Of a stretch of 64,000 bases of DNA, positions 18,068 through 28,822 are shown in pieces. This stretch comes from a gamma proteobacterium symbiont of Ctena orbiculata (GTDB taxonomy: Bacteria > Pseudomonadota > Gammaproteobacteria > Chromatiales > Chromatiaceae): NCBI GenBank assembly GCA_003094535.1, contig NATV01000105.1:20525-84524 (forward strand). Reading direction: 5' to 3'. The notes under the pieces are model-generated. The model did no database searches. It was not told where the DNA came from and saw nothing but the letters and a program-made list of their open reading frames with translations. Within the stretch, counting starts at the first letter, position 1. Each line of letters starts with the position of its first letter. A program made the translations under genes and the position numbers.

Positions 18068-18562
18068 ATGAAGCGTAGAAGTTTGATTAAGCTGTTGGGT
18101 GCGGCGGCGATCTTGCCGGTAGTCGGCCAGTCGGTACTAGCCAGACAGGATGATAGAACCATGCAAAACGAAAAACTCGATCTGACCGATGCCCAGTGGC
18201 GGGAGCGGTTGACGCCTGAGCAATATCACATCCTGCGCGAGGAGGGCACCGAGCGGCCGGGGACGAGCCTGCTGTTGAAAGAGAAACGTCCGGGTATCTA
18301 CGCCTGCGCGGGTTGCGGCAATCATCTTTTCGATTCCTCGACCAAGTACGAGAGCGGCACCGGGTGGCCGAGCTTTTACGATCATCTGCCCGACGCTCTG
18401 GGCACCAAGAAGGACTACAAGCTGATCTGGCCGCGCACCGAGTACCATTGCGCCCGGTGCGGCGGTCACCATGGGCATGTCTTCAACGACGGGCCGGAGC
18501 CCACCGGGCTTCGCTACTGCAATAACGGTATCGCACTGAAGTTCATCCCGGCGGAAGCATGA
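18068..18562 (+). CDS. msrB: peptide-methionine (R)-S-oxide reductase MsrB, probably Tat-exported
   Basis: 164 residues from ATG 18068, behind GAGGAGAAGAG. The N-terminus (MKRRSLIKLLGAAAILPVVG) is a twin-arginine-type signal ending near QSVLA. The MsrB domain has two zinc CxxC motifs (CAGC and CARC), GTGWPSF, and the catalytic Cys in GLRYCNNG. It reduces methionine-R-sulfoxide in proteins and here would act in the periplasm. Its stop overlaps the next gene's start (ATGA), pairing it with an exported DUF1223 protein, which may belong to the same envelope redox function. Confidence 0.9.
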   Translation: MKRRSLIKLLGAAAILPVVGQSVLARQDDRTMQNEKLDLTDAQWRERLTPEQYHILREEGTERPGTSLLLKEKRPGIYACAGCGNHLFDSSTKYESGTGWPSFYDHLPDALGTKKDYKLIWPRTEYHCARCGGHHGHVFNDGPEPTGLRYCNNGIALKFIPAEA

Positions 18563-19299
18563 AGCGCTGGCGCGGCCTGTTGCTGACTGCCGGGCTGATG
18601 GCCGCTGCCTCGCTCCCCGTCCAGGCCCTGACCCTGCAGAGCCCGGTGGAGCGGGTCAACCTGCTTGAGCTCTACACCTCCCACGGCTGCAGCAGTTGTC
18701 CCCCTGCAGATGCCTGGCTGCGCAGGTTGGAGAGCCATCCGGGATTATGGCGGGAACTCATTCCGCTGGCGTTCCATGTGGACTATTGGGACGGCTTGGG
18801 CTGGCCCGACCGTTTTGCATCGCCGGCCTTCAGCCAACGCCAACGCGACTATCGCCGCGGGGGTGCAATTCGTTCTGTCTACACCCCGGGATTTGTACTC
18901 AATGGTCGGGAGTGGCGTCAGTGGTTCTATCGGCCAGAACTCGACCTCAACACCAATGAGCGGGTGGGAACGCTTACCCTGGAACTCGAAGCGGGAAGCG
19001 GCGCCGAACTCCGCTTCACACCCGAGCCCCATCTCGCGAAGTACGATTTTGTGGCCCATCTGGCGATTCTGGGATTCGGTCTTTCCAGCCCGATCGGCGG
19101 CGGTGAAAACCGCGGGCGTACCCTGGATGAGAACTTTGTTGTCTTGAGCCATCACAAAAGCGATGCCGGGCAGGGGGAATGGCGGTTTGCCTGGCCCCAG
19201 TTTTCCGCCGCTGAATCGAAACGCCTGGCTGTCGTTGCCTGGCTCACCCGACCGGACTCGACACAACAGGTGCAGGCTGTGGGTGGTTGGTTGCCCTAG
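18559..19299 (+). CDS. DUF1223 domain protein, exported thioredoxin-like
   Basis: 246 residues. A Sec-type signal peptide (GLLLTAGLMAAASLPVQA) precedes a DUF1223 domain with its typical LYTSHGCSSCPPAD motif, a thioredoxin-like CxxC, and HVDYWDGLGW. The biochemical activity of DUF1223 is not established. Translational coupling to MsrB (4-bp overlap) suggests a role in periplasmic thiol or methionine-sulfoxide redox, which is inference. A terminator follows at 19327. Confidence 0.8.
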   Translation: MKRWRGLLLTAGLMAAASLPVQALTLQSPVERVNLLELYTSHGCSSCPPADAWLRRLESHPGLWRELIPLAFHVDYWDGLGWPDRFASPAFSQRQRDYRRGGAIRSVYTPGFVLNGREWRQWFYRPELDLNTNERVGTLTLELEAGSGAELRFTPEPHLAKYDFVAHLAILGFGLSSPIGGGENRGRTLDENFVVLSHHKSDAGQGEWRFAWPQFSAAESKRLAVVAWLTRPDSTQQVQAVGGWLP

Positions 19300-19326
19300 G
19301 GCGCTGGCGATGGAATATTCCTTTGT

Positions 19327-19347
19327 GCGCTGATTAGCGCTTTTTTT
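19327..19347 (+). terminator. intrinsic terminator after the msrB-DUF1223 unit
   Basis: GCGCT-GATT-AGCGC stem-loop followed by seven T residues. Confidence 0.7.
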
Positions 19348-19366
19348 ATCCGTCAACAGGCACTAA

Positions 19367-19395
19367 TTGCGCACAATTGCGGCCTGTGCTATTCT
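19367..19395 (+). promoter_or_regulatory. sigma-70 promoter of the rimP-nusA-infB operon
   Basis: TTGCGC (19367-19372) and TATTCT (19390-19395) are separated by 17 bp. It lies just after the terminator of the preceding unit and about 200 bp before rimP, so the operon has a long leader. Confidence 0.55.
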
Positions 19396-19461
19396 TCGCG
19401 TCGAATTTGCGGCGGTCCATCGGGCAGAGGAAGACCCCGGTGAAGCGCAACGAACTATAAT

Positions 19462-19487
19462 AAAACCCCGATAGCGGGGTTTTTTTG
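19462..19487 (+). terminator. terminator-like hairpin inside the rimP leader (1 of 2)
   Basis: AAAACCCCG-ATAG-CGGGGTTTT stem followed by a T-rich tract. It lies about 65 bp downstream of the predicted promoter, so it may attenuate the operon rather than end an upstream gene. Confidence 0.65.
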
Positions 19488-19561
19488 TTTTCGAGCGAAC
19501 GACCTATAGATCCCGGTCGGACAGCAAATCTTCCGGGACGTCGAATCTCGAAGACATCGTG

Positions 19562-19585
19562 ATGGGCCATGCGCCCATTTTTTAT
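19562..19585 (+). terminator. terminator-like hairpin just before rimP (2 of 2)
   Basis: ATGGGC-CATGC-GCCCAT stem followed by T residues, ending about 13 bp before the rimP start codon. Formation could both stop transcription and occlude translation initiation. Confidence 0.5.
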
Positions 19586-19597
19586 TGCGGTGAAGAA

Positions 19598-20056
19598 ATG
19601 CGATCGGCTCCGGAAAAATTGAAATCCCTGGTCCGTGCTGAAGTCGAGCTGCTGGGCTACGAGCTGATCGGTTTGGAGTTGACCGGGCAGGGTAAGGGAG
19701 GCGCGCTGCTGAGGGTCTATATCGATCACGTGGACGGCATCAATCTCGATGACTGTGTGCAGGTCAGCCATCAGATCAGCGGCGTGCTGGATGTGGAGGA
19801 CCCGATCAAGGAGCCCTACCAGCTTGAGGTTTCTTCACCCGGTTTGGATAGGCCCCTGTTTGAGCGCGACCACTTCGAGCGCTTTCAGGGCAGCAAGGTG
19901 CGGGTAAAGACCCACGCCAAGATTGAAGGTCGTCACCGTTTTACCGGTGTACTTCGGGGCGTGGCTGAGGACCAGGTGCTGATCGAAGAGGATGGGACGC
20001 TCCATCGAATCGCCATCGATCTGATCGATTCAGCCCGCTTGATACCGGAACTTTAG
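19598..20056 (+). CDS. rimP: ribosome maturation factor RimP
   Basis: 152 residues from ATG 19598. The upstream in-frame codons at 19559 and 19562 are rejected because they lie in the second leader hairpin and would exceed the family's ~150 residues. Conserved stretches include LGYELIGLELTGQGKGGALL, YIDHVDGINLDDC and YQLEVSSPGLDRPLFE. RimP is needed for 30S subunit maturation. First gene of the rimP-nusA-infB operon; nusA follows by 15 bp. Confidence 0.92.
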   Translation: MRSAPEKLKSLVRAEVELLGYELIGLELTGQGKGGALLRVYIDHVDGINLDDCVQVSHQISGVLDVEDPIKEPYQLEVSSPGLDRPLFERDHFERFQGSKVRVKTHAKIEGRHRFTGVLRGVAEDQVLIEEDGTLHRIAIDLIDSARLIPEL

Positions 20057-20071
20057 ATTGGGAAACAATTG

Positions 20072-21565
20072 ATGAGTAAAGAGATATTGCTGGTCGTAGA
20101 TGCGGTTTCCAATGAGAAGGATGTCGAAAAAACGATCATCTTCGAAGCCATTGAGGCTGCACTGGCATCCGCCACGCGCAAGCGTAACGGCGACGACATT
20201 CTGGTGCGTGTGGCAATCGACAGGGCCACAGGCGATTACGATACCTATCGCCGCTGGGAGGTGGTCGAGTCCTATTCCGAGGACGAGCCCGATGCGCCGC
20301 TGCGGCAGGTCATTCTGGATGTCGCCAGAGAGGATCACCCCGATATCCAGGTCGGCGAGTTCGTGGAAGAGCCGATCGAGTCCATCGAGTTCGGGCGTAT
20401 CGCCGCGCAAGCCGCCAAGCAGGTGATCGTACAGAAGGTGCGCGAGGCCGAGAGGGCGAAGGTGGTCGAGGCCTACAAGGGGCGCGAAGGCGAACTGGTC
20501 ACCGGCGTGGTCAAGCGCATCGATCGCGGCAACATCTTCCTCGATCTGGGCGGCAACGCGGAGGCCTTTATCGGCCGTGAACATATGATCCCCAAGGAGT
20601 CGATTAGGGTCGGTGACCGGATTCGGGGCTATCTCTACGAAATCCGTTCCGAACCCCGGGGGCCGCAACTCTTCATCAGCCGAACCATGCCGGAGCTGCT
20701 GATCGAGCTGTTCAAGCTCGAGGTGCCTGAGGTGGGCGAAGGACTGATCGATATCAGGAGCGCCGCCCGCGATCCCGGCTTGCGCGCGAAGATCGCGGTC
20801 AAGGCCCTCGACCAGCGCATCGATCCCGTCGGCGCCTGCGTCGGCATGCGCGGCTCGAGGGTACAGGCGGTCTCCAATGAGCTGAATGGCGAACGTGTGG
20901 ATATCATCCTTTGGAATGACAATCCCGCGCAGTATGTGATCAATGCCATGTCACCGGCTGACGTGGTCTCCATCGTCGTGGATGAGGACACGCACACCAT
21001 GGACGTGGCGGTGAGCGAAGAAAACCTCTCCCAGGCCATCGGTCGCGGCGGGCAGAATGTGCGCCTGGCCAGTCAGTTGACCGGCTGGGAACTGAATGTA
21101 ATGGATGAGGCCCAGGCCGCGGAGAAGAGTGAATCCGAAGCCAAGGGCTTTATGGATGCCTTCATGGAGCAGCTGGATGTGGACGAGGATGTGGCGGCGA
21201 TACTGGTGCAGGAGGGTTTTACCAGTGTCGATGAGGTCGCCTATGTCCCGATCGAGGAGATGCTCAGTATCGAAGAGTTCGACGAGGACCTGATCAACGA
21301 ACTGCGCAACCGGGCGAAGGACTATCTGTTGACCAAGGCGATCGCCAACGAGGAGGCGTTCCGTGAGCCTGCCGAGGATCTGCTGACCATGGAGGGCATG
21401 GACAAGCAACTCGCCTTTACCCTTGCCGGTCGCGGCGTGGTGACCATGGAGGACCTGGCGGAGCAGTCCATCGACGATCTGATGGAAATAGAAGGGATGG
21501 ATGAAGAGCGTGCGGGTCGACTGATCATGACAGCCCGCGCTCCCTGGTTTGAAGAGGCGAAATAA
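20072..21565 (+). CDS. nusA: transcription termination/antitermination factor NusA
   Basis: 497 residues from ATG 20072, preceded by GGGAAAC; E. coli NusA has 495. Domain order: N-terminal RNA-polymerase-binding domain, S1 ([20 protein letters not shown]), KH1 and KH2 (including [15 protein letters not shown] and [15 protein letters not shown]), then two C-terminal acidic repeats near 365-425 and 440-490, a gammaproteobacterial feature. NusA controls pausing, intrinsic termination and antitermination, so the two leader hairpins make autoregulation plausible. Confidence 0.96.
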   Translation: MSKEILLVVDAVSNEKDVEKTIIFEAIEAALASATRKRNGDDILVRVAIDRATGDYDTYRRWEVVESYSEDEPDAPLRQVILDVAREDHPDIQVGEFVEEPIESIEFGRIAAQAAKQVIVQKVREAERAKVVEAYKGREGELVTGVVKRIDRGNIFLDLGGNAEAFIGREHMIPKESIRVGDRIRGYLYEIRSEPRGPQLFISRTMPELLIELFKLEVPEVGEGLIDIRSAARDPGLRAKIAVKALDQRIDPVGACVGMRGSRVQAVSNELNGERVDIILWNDNPAQYVINAMSPADVVSIVVDEDTHTMDVAVSEENLSQAIGRGGQNVRLASQLTGWELNVMDEAQAAEKSESEAKGFMDAFMEQLDVDEDVAAILVQEGFTSVDEVAYVPIEEMLSIEEFDEDLINELRNRAKDYLLTKAIANEEAFREPAEDLLTMEGMDKQLAFTLAGRGVVTMEDLAEQSIDDLMEIEGMDEERAGRLIMTARAPWFEEAK

Positions 21566-21656
21566 GTTGTTGTGTCTCCTTGATGCCGCATCTGGGTACG
21601 GCATATATGCATAGCATGGGAATAGATGGATAAGGCAAATTTAAGAGGCCTGATGT

Positions 21657-24236
21657 ATGAGTGAAGTAACGGTAGCACAACTAGCAAACGTCGTTGGCAT
21701 CCCTGCCGATCGCTTGATGGAACAGTTGGAGGATGCCGGTATCCAGGCCAAGAGTCCTGATGACAGGATCTCCGACGAGGAGAAAGCCAAGCTGCTGCAC
21801 TATCTGCGCGAGAGTCACGGCAAGAAAAAGAGTGCCGGTGTGACCGCCCCGAGCAAGGTCACGCTGCGTCGCAAGACCGTCAGCGAACTTCGTCAGCCCA
21901 CTGCATCCCGCAGCACCTTGAGCCGCGCATCGTCGGCACCGGCAAAGACGGTCAGTGTCGAGGTTCGCAAAAAGCGGACCTATGTCAAGCGCGCTACTGT
22001 AGAGACCGACGAACGCAAGACAAAAGAGGCGGAAGAGGCGCGCAAAGCCCTCGATGAACAGGCGAAGGAGAGGGCCGCCATCGAGGCTGAAATCGAGGCG
22101 CGCAAGGCGGCGGAAGCGGCTAAACGGGCTGAGGAAGAGGCGGCGAAGAAGGCTGAAGAGGAGGCCGCACTCAAGGCGGCTGAAGAAGAGGCCGCGCGTA
22201 AGGCAGCCGAAGCGGAACTGTTGAAGCCCGAAAAACCGGTAGCGGTTGAGGAAAAACAGCCGAAGACGGAAACCGGGCGTGGTAAGAAGGCCCGCAAGGA
22301 GAGCAAACGCGAGGAGAAGGAGTTCGAGGAAGAGCAGCGCATGGAGCGCAAGGAGCAGCTGCATGTCGCGGAGGGCGCGAAGGGTCGGCGCAAGAAGAAA
22401 GCTCCCAAGCAACCGCGCAAATCCGCTGTAGCCGCTGGCGAGACCCAGCACGGATTTCAACGCCCCACCAGCCCGGTGGTTCATGAGGTCAAGATACCCG
22501 AGAGCATCACCGTAGCCGAGCTGGCGCAGCGGATGTCGATCAAGGCCGCCGAAGTGATCAAGGTATTGATGAAGATGGGCATGATGGTGACGATCAACCA
22601 GCCGCTGGACCGGGATACCGCGATCCTCGTGGTTGAGGAGATGGGCCATGTGCCGGTGCAACAGCGGGATGAAGATATTGAGGCCGATCTGCTGAGCATG
22701 GAAGAGAGCCAGGCGTCCGGCGACGCGGTTACCCGTCCACCCGTGGTAACCATCATGGGCCATGTCGACCACGGCAAGACCTCACTGCTCGACTATATTC
22801 GCACCAGCCGCGTCGCCGCGGGCGAGGCGGGTGGCATCACCCAGCACATCGGTGCCTATCATGTAGACACCGACAGGGGCACCGTCTCCTTTCTCGACAC
22901 ACCGGGACACGCCGCCTTTACCGCGATGCGTGCCCGCGGCGCAAAGGTGACCGATATCGTGATTCTGGTGGTCTCCGCCGATGATGGCGTGATGCCGCAG
23001 ACCAAGGAGGCGATTCAGCATGCCAAGGCAGCCGAGGTGCCGTTGATCGTCGCGATCAACAAGATCGACAAGGAAGAGGCCAATCCCGACCGTGTCATCC
23101 AGGAACTCTCCCAGGAGGAGGTGATACCGGAAGAGTGGGGTGGCGACACCATGTTCGTGAAGGTCTCCGCAAAAACAGGTCAGGGTATCGACGAGCTGCT
23201 CGATGCGATCCTGCTGCAGGCGGAGGTTCTGGAACTGAAGGCGGTGCAGGAGGGCAATGCCACCGGCTCGATTGTCGAGTCCTCTCTCGACAAGGGGCGC
23301 GGCCCGGTTGCGACCGTGCTGGTGCAGTCAGGAACCCTGCAGCGGGGCGATGTGATTGTCTCGGGCAAGGAGTATGGTCGGGTGCGCGCGATGTTCGATG
23401 AGAACGGCCGTGCCATCAAGAGCGCCGGACCCTCTATTCCGGTTGTGGTGCTCGGTCTCTCCGGAACCCCTGAGGCGGGTGATGATGTGCGCGTGGTCAG
23501 CGATGAACGGCGCGCCCGCGAAATCGCCGAGCTGCGCTACGACAAGCAGCGTGATACCCGTCTGGCGGCGCAGAAGGCGGCAAAACTGGATGAGATGTTC
23601 ACCCAGATGGAGGAGGGTGAGACCCAGACATTGAATGTGATCGTCAAGGCCGACGTGCAGGGCAGCGTCGAGGCGCTGAAAGAGGCGCTGGCAAAGACCG
23701 CTACCGACGAGGTGAAGGTGGCCGTGGTCGCTTCCGGTGTCGGCGGTATCAACGAATCGGATGCCAATCTCGCGGTTACCTCGAATGCCATCATCATCGG
23801 CTTCAACGTGCGCGCCGACGCGGGAGCACGCAGGGTGGTCGAAGAGCAGGGCATCGACATGCGCTACTACAGCATCATCTACGAGATCATCGATGATGTG
23901 AAAAAGGCCATATCGGGTATGCTCTCTCCGGAAATCCGCGAAGAGATCATCGGCTTGGCCGAGGTGCGCGATGTGTTCCGCAACTCCAAGCTCGGCGCCA
24001 TCGCCGGCTGCATGGTCGTCGAGGGTACGGTGAAGCGAAACAATCCGATCCGTGTCCTGCGCGACAACGTGGTGATCTACGAGGGCGCCCTGGAATCCCT
24101 GAGGCGTTTCAAGGATGACGTCAGCGAAGTGAAGAGCGGCATGGAATGCGGAATCGGTGTCAAGAACTACAACGATGTCCAGGTAGGCGATCAAATCGAG
24201 GTCTTCGAACGCACGGAAGTGTTACGCAGTGTGTAG
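21657..24236 (+). CDS. infB: translation initiation factor IF-2
   Basis: 859 residues. N-terminal IF-2 domain ([19 protein letters not shown]), then a long Ala/Glu/Lys-rich coiled region (~100-270), a second IF-2N domain, and the G domain with G1 GHVDHGKT near residue 368, G3 DTPGHAAF, G4 NKID, then domains II-IV. It delivers fMet-tRNA to the 30S subunit. The 91-bp gap after nusA has no terminator, so it should be co-transcribed. Confidence 0.96.
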   Translation: MSEVTVAQLANVVGIPADRLMEQLEDAGIQAKSPDDRISDEEKAKLLHYLRESHGKKKSAGVTAPSKVTLRRKTVSELRQPTASRSTLSRASSAPAKTVSVEVRKKRTYVKRATVETDERKTKEAEEARKALDEQAKERAAIEAEIEARKAAEAAKRAEEEAAKKAEEEAALKAAEEEAARKAAEAELLKPEKPVAVEEKQPKTETGRGKKARKESKREEKEFEEEQRMERKEQLHVAEGAKGRRKKKAPKQPRKSAVAAGETQHGFQRPTSPVVHEVKIPESITVAELAQRMSIKAAEVIKVLMKMGMMVTINQPLDRDTAILVVEEMGHVPVQQRDEDIEADLLSMEESQASGDAVTRPPVVTIMGHVDHGKTSLLDYIRTSRVAAGEAGGITQHIGAYHVDTDRGTVSFLDTPGHAAFTAMRARGAKVTDIVILVVSADDGVMPQTKEAIQHAKAAEVPLIVAINKIDKEEANPDRVIQELSQEEVIPEEWGGDTMFVKVSAKTGQGIDELLDAILLQAEVLELKAVQEGNATGSIVESSLDKGRGPVATVLVQSGTLQRGDVIVSGKEYGRVRAMFDENGRAIKSAGPSIPVVVLGLSGTPEAGDDVRVVSDERRAREIAELRYDKQRDTRLAAQKAAKLDEMFTQMEEGETQTLNVIVKADVQGSVEALKEALAKTATDEVKVAVVASGVGGINESDANLAVTSNAIIIGFNVRADAGARRVVEEQGIDMRYYSIIYEIIDDVKKAISGMLSPEIREEIIGLAEVRDVFRNSKLGAIAGCMVVEGTVKRNNPIRVLRDNVVIYEGALESLRRFKDDVSEVKSGMECGIGVKNYNDVQVGDQIEVFERTEVLRSV

Positions 24237-24253
24237 TGTGAACAGGCCCTGAT

Positions 24254-24622
24254 ATGTCCCGTGATTATCAACGAACAGATCGCATCGGTGCCGAGCTTCG
24301 GCGTGAATTGGCTGATCTGATCAGAGATGAGGTTAAGGATCCGGCGATGGGTATGGTAACCATCCAGGAGGCCCGGGTAGTCAGGGATCTATCCCAAGCA
24401 AAGGTATTCTTCACCGCGATGGCGGCCTCGCTGTCGCAACAAGAGAGTGTTGCGCAGTTGAACCAGATGGCAGGTCACCTGCGCTGGTTGTTGGGCCGGC
24501 GCATGAAGCTGCGTTCGATACCGAAGCTGAACTTTGTCTACGATACATCGGTGGAGCAGGGTGAACATCTCTCCAACCTGATTGATCACGCGGTGAAGGA
24601 AAACCACACCGATCCGGATTGA
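24254..24622 (+). CDS. rbfA: 30S ribosome-binding factor RbfA
   Basis: 122 residues, close to the family norm. Conserved features: RTDRIGAELRRELADLIRDE at the N-terminus, KVFFTAMA, and LGRRMKLRSIPKLNFVYD near the C-terminus, forming the KH-like fold. RbfA assists late 16S rRNA maturation and cold adaptation. It lies 17 bp after infB and 44 bp before truB. Confidence 0.94.
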   Translation: MSRDYQRTDRIGAELRRELADLIRDEVKDPAMGMVTIQEARVVRDLSQAKVFFTAMAASLSQQESVAQLNQMAGHLRWLLGRRMKLRSIPKLNFVYDTSVEQGEHLSNLIDHAVKENHTDPD

Positions 24623-24666
24623 TCCTATCTTACGGTTAAGCAAATAGAGTATTGGGGCCTTTCTAT

Positions 24667-25590
24667 ATGGGACGTCGTCGCAACAGAGGACGCAATATCA
24701 GTGGTGTATTGCTGCTCGACAAGCCTGAGGGCATGACATCGAACAAGGCCTTGCAGGAGGTCAAGTTCCTCTATAAGGCCGCAAAGGCCGGACACACCGG
24801 CAGCCTCGATCCCCTCGCCACCGGTCTGTTGCCGATCTGCTTCGGCGAGGCGACCAAGCTTTCGGCCTTCCTCCTGGATGCCGATAAACACTACCGGGTC
24901 AGGGTCAGGCTTGGGGAGACCAGGAGCACCGCCGATGCCGAGGGTGAGGTGGTCGAGCAGGCCGATCCCAGCGGGGTGACGGAAGCGATGCTTAAACAGA
25001 CACTGGGCGGCTTCCTGGGCGAACAGCAGCAGTTGCCGCCGATGTACTCCGCCATCAAGCACCAGGGCGAGCGTCTCTATAAACTGGCCCGCAAAGGGTT
25101 GGAAGTCGAACGCGAACCTCGAACCATTCATATTCACTCACTGCGGCTGATCGACTTTTCACTGCCCGATTTCACCATGGATGTGCACTGTTCCAAGGGC
25201 ACCTATGTACGTACCCTCGCCGAGGATATCGGCAAGCAATTGGGTTGTGGCGCCTACGTCAGCGGTCTGCGCCGATCCGGGGTTGGACCCTACGACGACC
25301 AGTCGATGGTGACCCTTGACCAGGTGCGGGAGGCGTTTTCCGAAAAGCAATTCAAGGAGATGGACGATTGGCTACTGCCGTTGGAGAGCGCCTTGGCCGA
25401 GTGGCCCCAGGTCGCTCTCTCCGCGGATGCCGCCTTCTACATGAAACAGGGTCAACCGATTCTGGTGCCGAATGCACCCACCAGCGGTCTGGTCCGGCTC
25501 TACGCCAATGAGACCGAATTTCTCGGCGTTGGCCAGATTCTCGATGACGGTCGCGTGGCACCTAAGAGGCTGATGCAGATAACGAATTGA
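24667..25590 (+). CDS. truB: tRNA pseudouridine(55) synthase TruB
   Basis: 307 residues from ATG 24667, preferred over TTG 24652 because GGGGCC lies upstream at workable spacing and the N-terminus then matches the family. Catalytic Asp is in GHTGSLDPLATGLLP; other conserved motifs are GEATKLSAFLLDADKHY, MYSAIKHQGERLYKLAR and CSKGTYVRTLAEDIG. It converts U55 of tRNA to pseudouridine. It completes the infB-rbfA-truB segment ahead of rpsO. Confidence 0.95.
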   Translation: MGRRRNRGRNISGVLLLDKPEGMTSNKALQEVKFLYKAAKAGHTGSLDPLATGLLPICFGEATKLSAFLLDADKHYRVRVRLGETRSTADAEGEVVEQADPSGVTEAMLKQTLGGFLGEQQQLPPMYSAIKHQGERLYKLARKGLEVEREPRTIHIHSLRLIDFSLPDFTMDVHCSKGTYVRTLAEDIGKQLGCGAYVSGLRRSGVGPYDDQSMVTLDQVREAFSEKQFKEMDDWLLPLESALAEWPQVALSADAAFYMKQGQPILVPNAPTSGLVRLYANETEFLGVGQILDDGRVAPKRLMQITN

Positions 25591-25629
25591 ATTGCAGAAA
25601 GAATTTCTTCACATTGCGTGGAATTTGGG

Positions 25630-25658
25630 TTGCCGTATCGACACAGAACGCGCATACT
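25630..25658 (+). promoter_or_regulatory. candidate rpsO promoter
   Basis: TTGCCG (25630-25635) and CATACT (25653-25658), 17 bp apart, lie in the 194-bp truB-rpsO gap. The leader to ATG 25785 is long enough for S15 autoregulatory structure. Confidence 0.45.
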
Positions 25659-25784
25659 ACGCGGTCTTTCCGGATGTAGCCCGGAATACAAACAGATTTA
25701 AACCGGTCCGGTCTGCCTGAACTCATTGTCGGGTGGGCCTTAAATTGGGCCAGAGTTCACGACGTAACCAAGAGGAGAAACGTC

Positions 25785-26054
25785 ATGTCAATGAGTACAG
25801 CAGAAAAGAAATCGGTCATCGAAGCGTATCAGCGCTCCCCTGGTGATACCGGCTCTCCGGAGGTACAGGTCGCCCTGATGACCAGCCGTATCACTCAGCT
25901 CACGGAGCATTTTAAGGAACACAAGCAGGATCACCACTCCCGTCAGGGTCTGGTGCGACTCGTCAACTCCCGCCGCAAGCTATTGGACTACCTGAAGAGC
26001 AAGGACCAGGATCGCTATAAAGAGCTGATCAGCCGTCTGGGCCTGCGTCGCTAA
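25785..26054 (+). CDS. rpsO: 30S ribosomal protein S15
   Basis: 89 residues, the exact family length. Clear S15 motifs: [35 protein letters not shown] and [12 protein letters not shown], ending LGLRR. AGGAG precedes the start by 7 bp. S15 is a primary 16S rRNA-binding protein of the 30S platform. It is followed after 36 bp by pnp, as in most Gammaproteobacteria. Confidence 0.97.
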   Translation: MSMSTAEKKSVIEAYQRSPGDTGSPEVQVALMTSRITQLTEHFKEHKQDHHSRQGLVRLVNSRRKLLDYLKSKDQDRYKELISRLGLRR

Positions 26055-26090
26055 TCCGTCCTGAAACAAACACAACCCAAGGATTCAATC

Positions 26091-28184
26091 GTGGCATTAA
26101 TCAAGAAAGAATTTCAGTGGGGAGACAATAAGGTCTCCATCGAAACCGGCGAGATCGCAAGGCAGGCTGACGGCGCAGTCATGGTCAATATGGACGATAC
26201 CGTGGTTCAGGTAACCGTGGTGGAAGCGAAGAGCGAGGTAGCCCGGGACTTTTTTCCTTTGACCGTGGATTACCAGGAGAAGACCTATGCCGCCGGCATG
26301 ATCCCCGGCGGTTTTTTTCGTCGTGAAGGTCGCCCCAGTGAGAAGGAGATCCTCACCGCCAGACTTATCGATCGCCCGATACGTCCGCTCTTTCCGAAGG
26401 GCTTTACCAGTGAGGTTCAGGTCATCATTACCGTGATGTCGCTGAATCCCGCGGTGGATCCGGAAATACCCTCGTTGATCGGCACCTCCGCAGCGCTTGC
26501 GATCTCGGGACTGCCTTTTCAGGGTCCCGTCGGTGCCGCCCGCGTCGGCTATAAGGACGGCGAGTTCATTTTGAATGCCGCCACCACAGGGCTCAATCCC
26601 GATTCGGACCTGGACCTGATCGTCGCCGGTACCGAAGAGGCAGTATTGATGGTCGAATCGGAAGCCAATCAGCTCTCCGAAGAGGTCATGCTGGGTGCCG
26701 TGCTGTTCGGTCATGAACAGTTCCAGACCGTGATCCAGACGATCAAGGAGTTGGCGGCCGAGGTCAACAAGCAGGCGGCCGATTTCGCGGCGCCGGAAGA
26801 GGATACAGAACTGACCGCCGCGGTGGAGGCCGAGGCCGCGCAGGGCATCGGCGATGCCTACCGTATCGCTGACAAACTCGACCGTTATGGCGCCGTCGAC
26901 GGGGTCGTGGCAGCGACGGTTGAGAAGCTCTGCCCACAGGATGAAGGCGAGTCCCGTTGGAGTGTTGACGAGGTCAAGGGGGCCGTCGAGAAGTTGAAGA
27001 AACGCGTTGTCAGGGGCCGTATCCTGGACGGCGAGCCCCGCATCGACGGTCGCGACACCCGTACGGTGCGTCCGATCACGGTGCGTACGGGTGTATTGCC
27101 AAGGACTCACGGCTCCGCGCTCTTCACCCGTGGCGAGACCCAGGCCCTGGTGATTACCACTTTGGGCACCGAGCGCGATTCGCAGATCATCGACGCCTTG
27201 GAGGGATCCCGGCGCGAGCACTTCATGCTGCACTACAATTTTCCCCCGTTCTGCGTCGGCGAGACAGGCCGCGTCGGTAGTCCCAAGCGACGTGAAATCG
27301 GCCATGGCCGTCTGGCCAAGCGCGGTGTACTCGCCTGCATGCCGACAATCGGCGAATTCCCCTATGCGATTCGCGTCGTCTCCGAGATCACTGAATCCAA
27401 CGGCTCCTCGTCGATGGCGTCGGTGTGTGGCACCAGCCTGGCGCTGATGGATGCCGGCGTGCCGATCAAGGCGCCGGTTGCGGGCGTGGCCATGGGTCTG
27501 ATCAAAGAGGGCGACAAGTTCGCCGTATTGACCGACATCATGGGTGACGAAGACCACCTGGGTGACATGGACTTCAAAGTGGCCGGCACCGACCAGGGTA
27601 TCAACGCCCTGCAGATGGATATCAAGATCAACGGCATCACCAAACAGATCATGGAGATCGCGCTGGATCAGGCCAAAGAGGGTCGTCTGCATATCCTTGA
27701 CGAGATGAACAAGGTCATCAATTCCCACCGCGACGAGATGTCGGAGCATGCCCCCCGGATTATCGAGTTCAAGATCAATCCGGACAAGATCCGCGATGTC
27801 ATCGGCAAGGGCGGTGTGACCATCCGCTCCATTACCGAGGAGACGGGCGCCACGGTCGATATCACCGATGACGGCGTGGTCAAGATCTTCTCCGTGGATA
27901 AGTCCGCCGGGGAGGATGCGCGCAAGCGGGTCGAGCTGATCACCGCGGATGTAGAGGTCGGCTCCACCTATGAGGGCAAGGTGGCGAAACTGATGGACTT
28001 CGGTGCCTTCGTTACGATTCTGCCCGGGAAGGATGGTTTGGTGCACATCTCCCAGATCTCCAACGAACGCGTGGAGAAGGTCAGCGACAAGCTCTCAGAG
28101 GGCGATGTGGTGAAAGTCAAGGTGCTGGAAGTGGACAAGCAGGGCCGCATCCGTCTCAGCATGAAGGCTGTTGAAGAGGCCTGA
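26091..28184 (+). CDS. pnp: polyribonucleotide nucleotidyltransferase (PNPase)
   Basis: 697 residues, starting with GTG 26091 behind AAGGA. Two RNase PH domains are joined by a helical linker; the second has the catalytic stretch [19 protein letters not shown] and later [22 protein letters not shown] domain ([20 protein letters not shown]) and an S1 domain ([18 protein letters not shown]) follow. It degrades RNA phosphorolytically from the 3' end. It ends the operon; a strong terminator lies just downstream. Confidence 0.97.
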   Translation: MALIKKEFQWGDNKVSIETGEIARQADGAVMVNMDDTVVQVTVVEAKSEVARDFFPLTVDYQEKTYAAGMIPGGFFRREGRPSEKEILTARLIDRPIRPLFPKGFTSEVQVIITVMSLNPAVDPEIPSLIGTSAALAISGLPFQGPVGAARVGYKDGEFILNAATTGLNPDSDLDLIVAGTEEAVLMVESEANQLSEEVMLGAVLFGHEQFQTVIQTIKELAAEVNKQAADFAAPEEDTELTAAVEAEAAQGIGDAYRIADKLDRYGAVDGVVAATVEKLCPQDEGESRWSVDEVKGAVEKLKKRVVRGRILDGEPRIDGRDTRTVRPITVRTGVLPRTHGSALFTRGETQALVITTLGTERDSQIIDALEGSRREHFMLHYNFPPFCVGETGRVGSPKRREIGHGRLAKRGVLACMPTIGEFPYAIRVVSEITESNGSSSMASVCGTSLALMDAGVPIKAPVAGVAMGLIKEGDKFAVLTDIMGDEDHLGDMDFKVAGTDQGINALQMDIKINGITKQIMEIALDQAKEGRLHILDEMNKVINSHRDEMSEHAPRIIEFKINPDKIRDVIGKGGVTIRSITEETGATVDITDDGVVKIFSVDKSAGEDARKRVELITADVEVGSTYEGKVAKLMDFGAFVTILPGKDGLVHISQISNERVEKVSDKLSEGDVVKVKVLEVDKQGRIRLSMKAVEEA

Positions 28185-28202
28185 TTGAAAGCCAGGTCAA
28201 GA

Positions 28203-28232
28203 AAAAGGGGCCGATCAGGCCCCTTTTTTTTA
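28203..28232 (+). terminator. intrinsic terminator after pnp
   Basis: AAAAGGGGCC-GATCA-GGCCCCTTTT stem-loop extended by further T residues; ends the large rimP-pnp block. Confidence 0.9.
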
Positions 28233-28276
28233 TTCCATTGAATGGGATCCAAGGTCGAGAGGTTTTTACCTGAGTC

Positions 28277-28513
28277 CTATTTAAACCAGACATCCCAGAT
28301 GACGAACAGCAGGATTGCACCCAGGCCGGTGGAGAGTAGGACGGTGCCTATGCCGACTAGTATCTCAGAACCGGAGATAAACCAGGGCTGATCCGCCCAG
28401 CGATTGTGGACACGCATCCTGTAGTGCTTGTTAACGAGATATCTCCAGCCTACGAGGTAGTCGATATAGGAGGGATTCTTAAAGGGTCTCAAGGAGTGTG
28501 TATCGCCGCGCAT
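28277..28513 (-). CDS. small membrane protein of unknown function
   Basis: 78 residues from ATG 28513, chosen because GGGGA lies 8 bp upstream on the minus strand; an upstream ATG at 28579 lacks such a site. The N-terminal half is basic and aromatic (PFKNPSYIDYLVGWRYLVNK). The C-terminal third is one membrane helix (ILVGIGTVLLSTGLGAILLF). I do not recognise a family. It faces pnp tail-to-tail. Confidence 0.5.
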   Translation of the reverse strand: MRGDTHSLRPFKNPSYIDYLVGWRYLVNKHYRMRVHNRWADQPWFISGSEILVGIGTVLLSTGLGAILLFVIWDVWFK

Positions 28514-28822
28514 CGCAAATATCCCCAAATAAGGTGCAGTTACCCTCAGTCTGGCAACAACTATAGATTGCCACTCCAATGTTGCGACTCCGTGACTTTA
28601 ATATGAAAGAATTGTGACAGCTCCCGCTGCAAGCCGCTAAGCGCGGTATTGGCGGTTGCGGTGACCGATTCCCGGTCCACCGAACACTCCAGGCAGTCGT
28701 AGTCGGGGAGGGAAGGCGGCGGTTGGCAGGAGAATGAATCCGATTGCTGTGAAGCCTCGTATAGAAGATTGAAAGCAGCATTCTTTCACTGACTAAATCT
28801 TGAATATATGAGGAATATCAAA

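Noticed and set aside
19380..19560. Search for a metY-type tRNA in the rimP leader
   Set aside because: No cloverleaf or CCA-ended acceptor is present; only hairpins with T tracts.
26097..28046. A 649-codon open frame on the minus strand opposite pnp, and similar long frames opposite sps (9233-10603), ams (12483-13457) and htpG (41878-43137)
   Set aside because: They are His/Leu/Asp/Gly-rich mirror frames of GC-rich genes, have no family resemblance, and lie wholly inside well-supported genes.
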